64,000 nt of DNA from Microbacterium sp. EYE_78 (lineage in GTDB: Bacteria > Actinomycetota > Actinomycetes > Actinomycetales > Microbacteriaceae): NCBI RefSeq assembly GCF_023149035.1, contig NZ_JAHXMY010000001.1, positions 1,364,001-1,428,000 of the forward strand, given 5' to 3'. Numbering within the stretch: the first letter of the stretch is position 1; the number at the start of each line of letters is the position of its first letter. The notes beneath the pieces were generated by a model. That model was not told the origin of the DNA. It saw only the letters and a list, made by a program, of their open reading frames with translations, and searched no databases. This document shows, in pieces, positions 43,671 to 52,474 of the stretch. The translations under genes were made by a program, and so were the position numbers.

Positions 43671-44030
43671 ATGGCTCTGAAGTCGAAGTCCGACGCACGT
43701 TCGCGTCGTCATGCCCGTCTTCGCAAGAAGATCGTGGGCTCCGAGGCGCGTCCGCGTCTCGTCGTGACCCGCTCCGCCCGCCACGTCTTCGTCCAGCTGG
43801 TCGACGACGCCAAGGGCTTCACCGTGGCTTCCGCCTCGACGCTCGAAGCGGACCTGCGTTCGTTCGAGGGTGACAAGACCGCCAAGGCCCGCAAGGTCGG
43901 CGAGCTCGTCGCCGAGCGTGCGAAGGCTGCGGGCATCGAGTCGGTCGTGTTCGACCGCGGCGGCAACCGCTACGCGGGCCGCGTCGCTGCGATCGCCGAC
44001 GGCGCTCGCGAAGGAGGTCTGAACCTGTGA
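43671..44030 (+). CDS. rplR: 50S ribosomal protein L18
   Basis: A 119-residue 5S rRNA-binding protein with [12 protein letters not shown] near the start and [21 protein letters not shown] at the end. The stop overlaps the rpsE GTG by four bases (GTGA). Confidence 0.98.
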   Translation: MALKSKSDARSRRHARLRKKIVGSEARPRLVVTRSARHVFVQLVDDAKGFTVASASTLEADLRSFEGDKTAKARKVGELVAERAKAAGIESVVFDRGGNRYAGRVAAIADGAREGGLNL

Positions 44031-44713
44031 CCGAGAACAAGGAGAACGAAGTGACCGCGACCGAGCAGCCCGCTGCGGCTGCGGCTACGGCCGAGGCGCC
44101 CGCCGAGCGCGAGCGTGAGCCGCGTCGCGGTGGCCGCGAGCGCAGCCAGACCCGCGACCGCAACTCGCGCGACCGGGGCGACAACCAGTTCCTGGAGCGC
44201 GTCGTCACGATCAACCGCGTGTCGAAGGTCGTCAAGGGTGGCCGCCGCTTCAGCTTCACGGCGCTCGTCGTCGTGGGTGACGGCAACGGTCTCGTCGGCG
44301 TCGGCTACGGCAAGGCGCGTGAGGTCCCCCTCGCCATCTCGAAGGGTGTCGAAGAGGCCAAGCGCAACTTCTTCCGCGTGCCCCGCGTCGGCTCCACCAT
44401 CCCGCACCCGGTGCAGGGTGAGGCAGCCGCCGGTGTGGTGCTGCTGCGTCCGGCCGCTGCCGGTACCGGTGTCATCGCCGGTGGTCCGGTCCGCGCCGTG
44501 CTCGAGTGCGCCGGTATCCACGACGTCCTGTCGAAGTCCCTCGGATCGTCCAACACGATCAACATCGTCCACGCGACGGTCGAGGCGCTGAAGCAGCTCG
44601 AGGAGCCCCGTGCGGTCGCCGCGCGCCGTGGCCTGGACTTCGATCAGGTCGCTCCGGCCCGTCTGGTCCGCGCCGAGGCCGAGGCTGCCAAGGCTGCGAA
44701 GGTTGGTGCATGA
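44027..44713 (+). CDS. rpsE: 30S ribosomal protein S5 with N-terminal extension
   Basis: A 228-residue protein; typical S5 is about 165-200. The first 45 or so residues are Glu/Ala then Arg-rich ([16 protein letters not shown]) and probably disordered. The core has [21 protein letters not shown] and the fidelity-related [10 protein letters not shown]. The GTG at 44027 has AAGGAGG upstream; a GTG at 44051 would shorten the extension. Confidence 0.96.
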   Translation: MTENKENEVTATEQPAAAAATAEAPAEREREPRRGGRERSQTRDRNSRDRGDNQFLERVVTINRVSKVVKGGRRFSFTALVVVGDGNGLVGVGYGKAREVPLAISKGVEEAKRNFFRVPRVGSTIPHPVQGEAAAGVVLLRPAAAGTGVIAGGPVRAVLECAGIHDVLSKSLGSSNTINIVHATVEALKQLEEPRAVAARRGLDFDQVAPARLVRAEAEAAKAAKVGA

Positions 44714-44898
44714 TGGCCGCCCGTCTGAAGGTGACCCAGGTCAAGTCCAAGGTGAGCGAGAAGCAGAACCAGCGCGACACGCTGCGTTCGCTCGGTCTGA
44801 AGCGGATCAACGACTCCGTCGTTCGTCCCGATGACGCGCAGACGCGCGGGTACATCAAGACCGTCGCACACCTCGTGAAGGTTGAGGAGATCGACTGA
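44710..44898 (+). CDS. rpmD: 50S ribosomal protein L30
   Basis: A 62-residue protein. [20 protein letters not shown] and a [13 protein letters not shown] end identify L30. Two adjacent ATGs (44710 and 44713) are possible; the first overlaps the rpsE stop as ATGA and has AAGG seven bases upstream. Confidence 0.96.
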   Translation: MMAARLKVTQVKSKVSEKQNQRDTLRSLGLKRINDSVVRPDDAQTRGYIKTVAHLVKVEEID

Positions 44899-45458
44899 TG
44901 GCTGAGAAGAAGGACGCGACGGTCGAGGCCGTCGAGCCCAAGGCCAAGAAGCCGGCGACCAAGAAGGCTGCGGCCAAGCCCGCTGCCGACAAGGCCGCCC
45001 CGAAGAAGGATGCGGCGCGCCCCGGCGTGCTGAAGGTCCACCACCTGCGTCCGGTCCCCGGTGCCAACGTCGCGAAGACCCGTGTCGGTCGCGGTGAGGG
45101 CTCGAAGGGTAAGACGTCGGGCCGCGGTACCAAGGGTACGAAGGCTCGCTACCAGGTGAAGGTGGGCTTCGAGGGTGGGCAGATGCCCCTCCACATGCGT
45201 ACGCCGAAGCTGCGCGGGTTCAAGAACCCGTTCCGCGTCGAGTACCAGGTGGTCAACCTCGACAAGCTCGCCGAGCTGTACCCGACCGGTGGCGACGTCA
45301 CCGTGGGCGACCTCGTCGCCAAGGGTGCCGTCCGCAAGAACGAGAAGGTCAAGGTGCTCGGCACCGGCGACATCTCGGTCGCGCTGACGGTCTCCGTCGA
45401 CAAGGTCTCGGGTTCCGCCGAGCAGAAGATCGTCGCCGCAGGCGGTTCGATCAAGTAA
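44898..45458 (+). CDS. rplO: 50S ribosomal protein L15 with Lys/Ala-rich N-terminal extension
   Basis: A 186-residue protein, about 35-40 longer than typical L15. The extension repeats KK, AAK and PA steps ([18 protein letters not shown]), reminiscent of histone-H1-like tails. The core begins [12 protein letters not shown] and contains [18 protein letters not shown]. It overlaps rpmD by one base and precedes a strong hairpin and secY. Confidence 0.97.
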   Translation: MAEKKDATVEAVEPKAKKPATKKAAAKPAADKAAPKKDAARPGVLKVHHLRPVPGANVAKTRVGRGEGSKGKTSGRGTKGTKARYQVKVGFEGGQMPLHMRTPKLRGFKNPFRVEYQVVNLDKLAELYPTGGDVTVGDLVAKGAVRKNEKVKVLGTGDISVALTVSVDKVSGSAEQKIVAAGGSIK

Positions 45459-45467
45459 TCACGTGCC

Positions 45468-45495
45468 AGGGGCCGGAGGGGAACCTCCGGCCCCT
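45468..45495 (+). terminator. Perfect 12-bp hairpin with GGAA loop between rplO and secY
   Basis: Arms 45468-45479 and 45484-45495 pair perfectly around a GGAA tetraloop (GNRA type). No U-tract; secY starts 64 bases on. It probably reduces read-through or stabilises an mRNA end. Confidence 0.6.
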
Positions 45496-45558
45496 GTTGC
45501 CGTATGTTGGAATGCGGCGCGCTCCGACGCGCCCGGCATCCCACTGGAGGAAATCCCT

Positions 45559-46884
45559 TTGTTCAGCGCTATCGCGCGGGTCTTCCGCACTCCGGATCTG
45601 CGTCGGAAGATCGGCTTCACGCTCGGCATCATCGCGATCTACCGATTCGGTGCGCACATCCCGGCGCCGTTCGTCGACTTCCCGAACGTGCAGTCCTGCC
45701 TCGAGCAGACGAACTCGACCGAGGGTCTCCTCTCGCTCGTGAACCTGTTCTCGGGCGGCGCACTGCTGCAGCTGTCGATCTTCGCGCTGGGCGTCATGCC
45801 GTACATCACGGCCACGATCATCGTGCAGCTGCTGCGCGTCGTGATCCCGCACTTCGAGACGCTGTACAAGGAGGGTCAGGCCGGTCAGGCCAAGCTGACC
45901 CAGTACACCCGGTACCTGACGATCGCGCTGGCGCTCCTCCAGTCGACCACGCTCGTCACCGTCGCCCGCTCCGGGCAGCTGTTCGGCATCACCGGCATCG
46001 CCGAGTGCGAGCAGCTCCTCACCGACGAGGCGTGGTGGGCGCAGCTGCTCATGATCATCACCATGACCGCCGGAACCGGCCTCATCATGTGGATGGCCGA
46101 GCTCATCACCGAGCGCGGCATCGGCAACGGCATGTCGCTGCTGATCTTCACGTCCATCGCGGCGACCTTCCCGTCGGCGCTGTGGAGCATCAACCTCGCC
46201 CGCGGCTTCGAGGTCTTCCTCCTCGTCCTGGTCGTCGGCATCGCGACCGTCGCGCTCGTCGTCTTCGTCGAGCAGTCGCAGCGGCGCATCCCTGTGCAGT
46301 ACGCCAAGCGCATGGTCGGTCGCCGCACCCTCGGCGGCTCGAACACCTACATCCCGATCAAGGTGAACATGGCCGGCGTCGTGCCCGTCATCTTCGCGTC
46401 GTCGCTGCTGTACATCCCGGCCCTCATCGCGCAGTTCAACGCGAACCCCGCCGCCGACGGCAGCGTGCCCGAGTGGGTCTCGTGGATCCAGTCGAACTTC
46501 ACGACAGGTGACCACCCGCTCTACATGGCGGTCTACTTCCTGCTCATCATCGGGTTCACCTACTTCTACGTCGCGATCACGTTCAACCCTGTCGAGGTCG
46601 CCGACAACATGAAGAAGTACGGCGGGTTCATCCCCGGCATCCGTGCGGGTCGTCCCACCGCCGAGTACCTCGACTACGTGCTGACGCGCATCACGCTGCC
46701 GGGCTCGATCTACCTGGGCCTCATCGCCCTGCTCCCGCTGATCGCCCTCGCGACCGTCGGTGCGAACCAGAACTTCCCGTTCGGCGGCGCCTCGATCCTC
46801 ATCATCGTCGGTGTCGGTCTCGAGACGGTGAAGCAGATCGACGCCCAGCTCCAGCAGCGCCACTACGAAGGACTCCTCCGATGA
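45559..46884 (+). CDS. secY: Preprotein translocase subunit SecY
   Basis: A 441-residue channel of the Sec translocon with ten membrane segments. The TTG at 45559 is placed by CTGGAGG; it gives FSAIARVFRTPDLRRKI. Conserved motifs include FALGVMPYITATIIVQLL, LLIFTSI and KRMVGRRTLGG in the cytoplasmic loop. It overlaps adk by four bases. Confidence 0.98.
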   Translation: MFSAIARVFRTPDLRRKIGFTLGIIAIYRFGAHIPAPFVDFPNVQSCLEQTNSTEGLLSLVNLFSGGALLQLSIFALGVMPYITATIIVQLLRVVIPHFETLYKEGQAGQAKLTQYTRYLTIALALLQSTTLVTVARSGQLFGITGIAECEQLLTDEAWWAQLLMIITMTAGTGLIMWMAELITERGIGNGMSLLIFTSIAATFPSALWSINLARGFEVFLLVLVVGIATVALVVFVEQSQRRIPVQYAKRMVGRRTLGGSNTYIPIKVNMAGVVPVIFASSLLYIPALIAQFNANPAADGSVPEWVSWIQSNFTTGDHPLYMAVYFLLIIGFTYFYVAITFNPVEVADNMKKYGGFIPGIRAGRPTAEYLDYVLTRITLPGSIYLGLIALLPLIALATVGANQNFPFGGASILIIVGVGLETVKQIDAQLQQRHYEGLLR

Positions 46885-47474
46885 CGCAGACCCCCGCCCG
46901 CCTCCTGATCATCGGTCCGCAGGGCTCTGGCAAGGGGACGCAGGGGGCTCGGATCGCCGAACGATTCGGCGTGCCGGCCGTCTCGACGGGCGACGTCTTC
47001 CGCGCCAATGTCAAGGAGGGCACCGAGCTGGGTCTCAAGGTCAAGGCGATCATCGACGCCGGCGACCTGGTTCCCGACGAGCTGACGAGCGAGATCGTGC
47101 GCGACCGCCTCGAACAGTCGGATGCCGCGACCGGCTTCCTGCTCGACGGGTACCCCCGCAACCTCGGCCAGGTCCGTGACCTCGACGCGTTCCTCGACGG
47201 ACGCGGCGAGCCCCTGACCGCCGTCATCGAACTCTCGGTCCCGCGCGACGAGTCGATCGCCCGCCTCTCGCGCCGCGCCGCCGAGCAGGGTCGTGCCGAC
47301 GACAACGAGGAGTCGATCGCGAAGCGTCTGTCGATCTACGAGTCCGAGACCGCGCCGATCCTCGACGTGTACCGCGAGCGCGGCGTCGTCGACGAGATCG
47401 ACGGTGTCGGATCGCTCGACGAGATCACCGAGCGCATCACGGCGGCACTCGCCGCGCGCGGCGTCACCGCCTGA
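46881..47474 (+). CDS. adk: Adenylate kinase
   Basis: A 197-residue enzyme interconverting ATP + AMP and 2 ADP. P-loop IGPQGSGKGTQG at about residues 11-22, STGDVFRAN and DGYPRNLGQ are present. The LID is the short type without zinc cysteines, as usual in actinobacteria. It overlaps secY and map. Confidence 0.97.
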   Translation: MTQTPARLLIIGPQGSGKGTQGARIAERFGVPAVSTGDVFRANVKEGTELGLKVKAIIDAGDLVPDELTSEIVRDRLEQSDAATGFLLDGYPRNLGQVRDLDAFLDGRGEPLTAVIELSVPRDESIARLSRRAAEQGRADDNEESIAKRLSIYESETAPILDVYRERGVVDEIDGVGSLDEITERITAALAARGVTA

Positions 47475-48307
47475 TGGCCTTCCGCCGCTCGATCTACAAG
47501 TCGTCGGCCCAGCTGCGGGCCATGGTGGAGCCCGGTCTCATCACGGCTGCGGCCCTCGATGCGCTGCGGCCCTCGGTGGTCGCGGGTGTGACGACGGCCG
47601 AGCTCGATGCCATCGCCCACGACACGATCGTCGCCCGCGGCGCCGAGTCGAACTTCCAGCTCGTCCGCGGCTACCGGCACACCACGTGCATCTCGGTCAA
47701 CGAGCAGGTCGTGCACGGCATCCCGGGGGAGCGCGCGCTCGCGCCCGGTGACATCGTCTCCATCGACTGCGGTGCGCAGTTCCAGGGTTGGAACGGCGAC
47801 TCGGCGATCACCGTCGTCGTCCCCGACCCCGACCGGCCCGACCTCGTCGCAGCGCGTCAGCGTCTCTCCGACGTCACCGAGGGCTCGCTCTGGGCGGGTG
47901 TGGCGGCGCTTGCGAACGCCCGCCGTGTGGGCGAGATCGGTGATGCCGTGCAGACCTACATCGAGTCGTCGGGGGAGGGCTACGGCATCCTCCGCGACTA
48001 CGTCGGGCACGGGATCGGGCGAAAGATGCACGAAGGCCCGACCGTCTTCAACTACCGGGTGTCGGACCTCGGCCCCGAGGTGAAGCCAGGCCTCTGCGTC
48101 GCCATCGAGCCGATGGTCGTCGCGGGCGACGAGGCCACCCTCGTCGAGGACGACGACTGGACCGTCAGCACGGTGGACGGCACCGACGGCTCTCATTGGG
48201 AGCACAGCGTCGCAGTGCACGATGGAGGCATCTGGGTGCTCACCGCACCCGACGGCGGTGCCGCGAAGCTCGCCGCGTTCGGCGTCACGCCGACCCCCAT
48301 CTCCTGA
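47474..48307 (+). CDS. map: Type I methionine aminopeptidase
   Basis: A 277-residue enzyme removing N-terminal methionine. The metal ligands lie in SIDCGAQ, NGDSA, GHGIGRKMHE, AIEPM and EHSVAV; the substrate histidine is in VVHGIPGE. No N-terminal zinc-finger extension. It overlaps adk by one base; a DsbA-like gene follows after 13 bases. Confidence 0.97.
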   Translation: MAFRRSIYKSSAQLRAMVEPGLITAAALDALRPSVVAGVTTAELDAIAHDTIVARGAESNFQLVRGYRHTTCISVNEQVVHGIPGERALAPGDIVSIDCGAQFQGWNGDSAITVVVPDPDRPDLVAARQRLSDVTEGSLWAGVAALANARRVGEIGDAVQTYIESSGEGYGILRDYVGHGIGRKMHEGPTVFNYRVSDLGPEVKPGLCVAIEPMVVAGDEATLVEDDDWTVSTVDGTDGSHWEHSVAVHDGGIWVLTAPDGGAAKLAAFGVTPTPIS

Positions 48308-48320
48308 GAGGACCTGCACC

Positions 48321-49004
48321 ATGGCCACGGCCGCCCCGAAGACCAACTGGTTCGCGATCTGGATCAGCGCGGGGGTGGTGGTGGCGCTCGTCGCCGTCGT
48401 GGCCGTCGTCGCACTCCTCAACAACTCGGCGACCTCGGTCACGCCCGTCGAGGCTCCGGCCGCGGGCCAGATCAACGAGGAGACCGGCGCGATCTCGTTC
48501 GGCGACGGCCCCGACACCGTCGCGACGTACGTCGACTTCATGTGCCCCTACTGCGGGCAGTTCGAAGAGACCGAGGGCGAGACCATTGCGGGTCTCATCG
48601 AGGACGGCAGCATCACCCTCGAGGTCCACCCCGTCTCGATCCTCGACCGCGCGTCGCAGGGCACCGAGTACTCCAGCCGCTCGGCATCCGCGATGTACGC
48701 CGTCGCCGAGGCCGACCCCGACAACGCGTACGCGTTCTTCGTCGCCCTCTACGACAAGCAGCCCGCCGAGGGCACGCCCGGCCTGACCGACGAGGAGCTG
48801 GTGCAGCTCGCGAAGGATGCCGGCGTCGACGTGACCGCGGACCTCGAGAAGTCGATCCTCGACCACGAGTTCATCGATTTCGCGAAGCAGCAGACGCTGC
48901 CCGAGGGCGCGAACGGCACGCCGACCCTGATGGTCAACGACCAGCTGGTGCCGGTGACCTTCGACCCCGAGACCGACATCCTCGCGAACCTCACCTCGCG
49001 GTGA
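48321..49004 (+). CDS. DsbA-family thioredoxin-fold membrane protein
   Basis: A 227-residue protein with one membrane segment (about residues 11-36) and an outward DsbA/Thioredoxin_4 domain. The redox motif CPYC is at Cys75-Cys78 and the cis-proline region is GANGTPTLMVN. It would introduce or isomerise disulfides in exported proteins, such as the four-cysteine proteins elsewhere in the window. Placed between map and infA, 13 bases after map, so probably cotranscribed. A VKOR-type partner is not in the window. Confidence 0.88.
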   Translation: MATAAPKTNWFAIWISAGVVVALVAVVAVVALLNNSATSVTPVEAPAAGQINEETGAISFGDGPDTVATYVDFMCPYCGQFEETEGETIAGLIEDGSITLEVHPVSILDRASQGTEYSSRSASAMYAVAEADPDNAYAFFVALYDKQPAEGTPGLTDEELVQLAKDAGVDVTADLEKSILDHEFIDFAKQQTLPEGANGTPTLMVNDQLVPVTFDPETDILANLTSR

Positions 49005-49139
49005 GCCGACGTTCGCCTCGAGTGGCGTGACGCTCCGATATCACGTACACTACATCTTTGGTGCCTTGCGCCTTTTTCGGCGTGTCACCACAATCCCACC
49101 CACCGCAGACCGACCGGTCTGCCAACTGTAAGCGAGCGT

Positions 49140-49361
49140 ATGGCGAAGAAAGACGGTGTCATCGAGATCGAGGGCGTGATCTCCGAGGCTCTGCCGAACG
49201 CGATGTTCCGCGTCGAGCTGAGCAACGGTCACAAGGTCCTGGCCACGATCTCCGGAAAGATGCGGCAGAACTACATCCGCATCATCCCCGAGGACCGCGT
49301 CGTCGTGGAGCTCTCGCCCTACGACCTCACGCGTGGTCGCATCGTCTACCGCTACCGCTGA
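49140..49361 (+). CDS. infA: Translation initiation factor IF-1
   Basis: A 73-residue OB-fold factor at the 30S A site. [19 protein letters not shown] at the start and [19 protein letters not shown] at the end are canonical. The 135 bases upstream contain TACACT at 49046, a possible -10 element, so it may have its own promoter. Confidence 0.98.
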   Translation: MAKKDGVIEIEGVISEALPNAMFRVELSNGHKVLATISGKMRQNYIRIIPEDRVVVELSPYDLTRGRIVYRYR

Positions 49362-49427
49362 GACCGGTCGAGAAGTAACGCCGCGCGCGACTGCGCGTGT
49401 CGGCGAAGACAGCGAATCAGGAACATC

Positions 49428-49544
49428 ATGAAGGTCAACCCCTCCGTCAAGCCCATCTGCGACCACTGCAAGGTCATCCGTCGCCACGGTCGCGTCATGG
49501 TCATCTGCAAGTCGAACCCGCGTCACAAGCAGCGCCAGGGCTGA
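49428..49544 (+). CDS. rpmJ: 50S ribosomal protein L36, zinc-binding type
   Basis: A 38-residue protein beginning [11 protein letters not shown]. The zinc ligands Cys11, Cys14, Cys27 and His33 are all present, so this is the zinc-dependent form. AGGA lies upstream of the ATG. It sits 66 bases after infA; a hairpin follows at once. Confidence 0.97.
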   Translation: MKVNPSVKPICDHCKVIRRHGRVMVICKSNPRHKQRQG

Positions 49545-49548
49545 TCGG

Positions 49549-49569
49549 ATGCCGCGCCCCGCGCGGCAT
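49549..49569 (+). terminator. Hairpin after rpmJ
   Basis: ATGCCGCGC pairs with GCGCGGCAT around CCC. The tail CACAACTCAATAC follows at 49577-49589, part of a recurring hairpin-plus-tail pattern in these operons. Confidence 0.55.
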
Positions 49570-49691
49570 GCAAGCTCACAACTCAATACATCTCGGCAGG
49601 ATCAGAACCCGCTCCGGCGGGGGACACCTCGGGTCGGAGGCCCGAGCACCGATCCTGCTCCACACCTCCACTACCTCCTAGGAGACATCGC

Positions 49692-50066
49692 ATGGCACGT
49701 CTTGCCGGCGTAGACATCCCGCGCGACAAGCGCGTGGTGATCGCCCTCACCTACATCTACGGCATCGGCCGTACCCGCTCCGTCGAGATCCTCAGCGCGA
49801 CCGGCATCGACGAGTCGATCCGCGTCAAGGACCTCTCGGACGAGCAGCTCGTCGCACTCCGCGACCACATCGAAGGCACGTACAAGGTGGAGGGTGACCT
49901 TCGCCGCGAGGTCGCCGCCGACATCCGCCGCAAGGTCGAGATCGGCTCGTACGAGGGCATCCGCCACCGTCGCGGCCTGCCCGTGCGCGGCCAGCGCACG
50001 AAGACCAACGCTCGTACCCGCAAGGGCCCGAAGCGCACCGTCGCCGGCAAGAAGAAGGCGCGCTAA
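49692..50066 (+). CDS. rpsM: 30S ribosomal protein S13
   Basis: A 124-residue 30S head protein contacting tRNA and L5. [20 protein letters not shown] at the start and [19 protein letters not shown] at the end are diagnostic. First gene of the alpha operon here; rpsK is 34 bases on. Confidence 0.98.
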   Translation: MARLAGVDIPRDKRVVIALTYIYGIGRTRSVEILSATGIDESIRVKDLSDEQLVALRDHIEGTYKVEGDLRREVAADIRRKVEIGSYEGIRHRRGLPVRGQRTKTNARTRKGPKRTVAGKKKAR

Positions 50067-50100
50067 AGCGCGGCCGCCACAGGTTTAGGAGAACACTCAC

Positions 50101-50499
50101 ATGGCACAGGCCAAGTCCTCGGCGCGCAAGCCGCGTCGCAAGGAGAAGAAGAACATCGCGCTGGGCCAGGCCCACATCAAGTCGACGTTCAACAACACGA
50201 TCGTCTCGATCACCGACCCCTCGGGCGCCGTCATCAGCTGGGCCTCCTCGGGTGGCGTCGGCTTCAAGGGCTCGCGCAAGTCGACCCCGTACGCCGCCGG
50301 TATGGCTGCCGAGTCCGCTGCGCGCCAGGCGCAGGAGCACGGTGTCAAGAAGGTCGACGTCTTCGTCAAGGGTCCGGGCTCGGGTCGCGAGACCGCGATC
50401 CGCTCGCTGACCGCTGCAGGTCTCGAGGTCGGTTCGATCCAGGACGTGACGCCGCAGGCCCACAACGGCTGCCGTCCCCCGAAGCGCCGCCGCGTCTGA
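50101..50499 (+). CDS. rpsK: 30S ribosomal protein S11
   Basis: A 132-residue platform protein. [16 protein letters not shown] and the C-terminal [16 protein letters not shown] are canonical. rpsD, often next in the alpha operon, is absent, and rpoA follows after 123 bases containing a hairpin. Confidence 0.98.
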   Translation: MAQAKSSARKPRRKEKKNIALGQAHIKSTFNNTIVSITDPSGAVISWASSGGVGFKGSRKSTPYAAGMAAESAARQAQEHGVKKVDVFVKGPGSGRETAIRSLTAAGLEVGSIQDVTPQAHNGCRPPKRRRV

Positions 50500-50509
50500 T
50501 CCTCTTTTC

Positions 50510-50553
50510 GGATGCCGGTGGGCGCCGTGCCACGGTGCGCGCCCCCGGCATCC
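50510..50553 (+). terminator. Long hairpin between rpsK and rpoA
   Basis: GGATGCCGG pairs with CCGGCATCC, and the stem continues inward for about six more pairs past one bulge. The tail CACAACTCAACAC is at 50558-50570. CTTTTC precedes the stem, so it also resembles a terminator on the opposite strand. Confidence 0.55.
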
Positions 50554-50581
50554 CGGACACAACTCAACACCTCACCAACTG

Positions 50582-50605
50582 CACGTGTCATATAGCGGTC
50601 ACGTG
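50582..50605 (+). promoter_or_regulatory. Paired CACGTG palindromes before rpoA
   Basis: CACGTG at 50582-50587 and again at 50600-50605, 12 bases apart, flank CATATAGCGG. A regulator site or a promoter core is possible; evidence is only the symmetry. Confidence 0.3.
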
Positions 50606-50622
50606 ACTGAAAGGAACACATA

Positions 50623-51612
50623 GTGCTCATTGCACAGCGTCCCACTCTGACCGAGGAGAAGGTCGGCGACTTCCGCAGCCGATTCGTCATCGAGCCCCTC
50701 GAGCCGGGCTTCGGCTACACGATCGGCAACGCGCTGCGTCGCAGCCTGCTCTCCTCGATCCCGGGTGCCGCCGTCACCAGCATCCGCATCGACGGCGTGC
50801 TGCACGAGTTCAGCACCGTCCCGGGCGTGAAGGAGGATGTCACCGAGATCATCCTCAACATCAAGCAGCTGGTGGTCTCCAGCGAGCGCGACGAGCCGAT
50901 CACCGCGTACCTGCGCAAGACCGGCGCCGGTGAGGTCACCGCCGCCGACATCTCCGCTCCGGCGGGTGTCGAGGTGCACAACCCCGACCTGGTCATCGCG
51001 ACGCTCAACGACTCGGCGAAGTTCGAGCTCGAGCTCACGATCGAGCGAGGCCGCGGCTACGTCTCGGCGACGCAGAACCGCAACGAGTACGCCGAGGCCG
51101 GTCAGATCCCGATCGACTCGATCTACTCGCCCGTGCTCAAGGTCAGCTACCGCGTCGACGCCACCCGTGCCGGTGAGCGCACCGACTTCGACAAGCTGGT
51201 CCTGGACGTCGAGACCAAGTCGTCGATCAGCCCTCGCGACGCCGTCGCATCGGCCGGTCGCACGCTGGTCGAGCTGTTCGGTCTCGCCCGCGAGCTGAAC
51301 GTCGAGGCCGAGGGCATCGAGATCGGCCCCGCGCCGGTCGCCGAGGTCCTGACCAACGAGCTCTCGATGCCGATCGAGGACCTCGACCTGTCGGTCCGGT
51401 CGTACAACTGCCTCAAGCGCGAGGGCATCAACACGGTGTCCGAGCTCGTCGCCCTCTCGGAGACGCAGCTCATGAACATCCGCAACTTCGGTCAGAAGTC
51501 GGTCGACGAGGTCAAGGACAAGCTTGTCTCGCTCGGTCTGTCGCTGAAGGACTCGGTTCCCGGGTTCGACGGCGCGCACTTCTACGGCGGCTACGACGAC
51601 GAGACCGTTTGA
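50623..51612 (+). CDS. rpoA: DNA-directed RNA polymerase subunit alpha
   Basis: A 329-residue subunit. The GTG at 50623 follows AAAGGAACACATA. N-terminal dimerisation domain ([18 protein letters not shown]) and C-terminal DNA-binding domain ([32 protein letters not shown]) are both intact. rplQ follows after 54 bases. Confidence 0.98.
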   Translation: MLIAQRPTLTEEKVGDFRSRFVIEPLEPGFGYTIGNALRRSLLSSIPGAAVTSIRIDGVLHEFSTVPGVKEDVTEIILNIKQLVVSSERDEPITAYLRKTGAGEVTAADISAPAGVEVHNPDLVIATLNDSAKFELELTIERGRGYVSATQNRNEYAEAGQIPIDSIYSPVLKVSYRVDATRAGERTDFDKLVLDVETKSSISPRDAVASAGRTLVELFGLARELNVEAEGIEIGPAPVAEVLTNELSMPIEDLDLSVRSYNCLKREGINTVSELVALSETQLMNIRNFGQKSVDEVKDKLVSLGLSLKDSVPGFDGAHFYGGYDDETV

Positions 51613-51666
51613 GCCGGTCCGGTCTTCCGGTCCCTCGACTGACTTTTTTCACCTGGAGTAATTGAC

Positions 51667-52236
51667 ATGCCCAAGCCCACGAAGGGTGCCCGCCTCGGTG
51701 GCGGCCCCGCCCACGAGCGTCTTCTGCTGGCGAACCTCGCTGCCGCGCTGTTCACGCACAAGTCGATCACCACGACCGAGACCAAGGCGAAGCGCCTGCG
51801 TCCCTTCGCCGAGCGTCTCGTCACGTTCGCGAAGCGCGGCGACCTGCACGCCCGCCGTCGCGTCCTCTCGGTCATCGGCGACAAGTCCGTCGTGCACGAG
51901 CTCTTCGCCGAGATCGCGCCGCTGGTCGCCGAGCGTGAGGGTGGCTACACCCGCATCACGAAGGTCGGCAACCGCAAGGGCGACAACGCGCCCATGGCCG
52001 TGATCGAGCTCGTCCTCGAGCCCGTCACCCCGAAGGCGAAGTCGACGAAGAAGGCTGCTCCGGCTGCGGCTGCGCCGGCCGCTGAGGAGCCCGCCGCGGA
52101 CGAGACCGAGGTCGAGACGCCCGCTGAGGACGCCACCGACGCCGGTGCCGAGTCGCCCGAGGAGGGCGCCGCGGCCGAAGCCACCGCCGAGGACGCCGTC
52201 GCGTCCGAGGACGAGAAGGCCGACGAGGCCAAGTAA
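51667..52236 (+). CDS. rplQ: 50S ribosomal protein L17 with acidic C-terminal extension
   Basis: A 189-residue protein. The core (residues about 1-120) has [19 protein letters not shown] and [22 protein letters not shown]. About 65 residues rich in Ala, Glu and Asp follow, an actinobacterial-style tail but long. Last gene of the alpha operon; a strong terminator is 24 bases downstream. Confidence 0.97.
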   Translation: MPKPTKGARLGGGPAHERLLLANLAAALFTHKSITTTETKAKRLRPFAERLVTFAKRGDLHARRRVLSVIGDKSVVHELFAEIAPLVAEREGGYTRITKVGNRKGDNAPMAVIELVLEPVTPKAKSTKKAAPAAAAPAAEEPAADETEVETPAEDATDAGAESPEEGAAAEATAEDAVASEDEKADEAK

Positions 52237-52260
52237 GGCTCCCTCTTCGGAGGGAATCCG

Positions 52261-52290
52261 AGGGCCCGCCCCCGTTTCGGGGCGGGCCCT
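52261..52290 (+). terminator. Terminator after rplQ
   Basis: AGGGCCCGCCCC pairs with GGGGCGGGCCCT around CGTTTC, followed by TTCTCG. It closes the ribosomal cluster. Confidence 0.8.
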
Positions 52291-52333
52291 TTCTCGTGCC
52301 CTCACGGGCGTCGCGTCGGGGCATCCTCTCTGT

Positions 52334-52416
52334 GTCCAGATCATGTTCTCCGGACGAGAGCACACGCTGCGGACCGTTCGGGATGGGTGCAGTCGTCCGG
52401 AGCACATGATGTGGAC
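52334..52416. repeat. Inverted repeat with 25-bp arms
   Basis: The left arm 52334-52358 and right arm 52392-52416 match as inverted copies at 22 of 25 positions, with a 33-base loop that adds a GCAC match. It lies between the rplQ terminator and the stop of the minus-strand acyltransferase. No other copy was noticed in the window. It might be a terminator for the acyltransferase or a mobile-repeat remnant. Confidence 0.65.
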
Positions 52417-52474
52417 CCGCTGGCGGGGGTGCCGACGCACGGGCCACGTGCGCGGAGCGGGGCCGACGAGCGGG

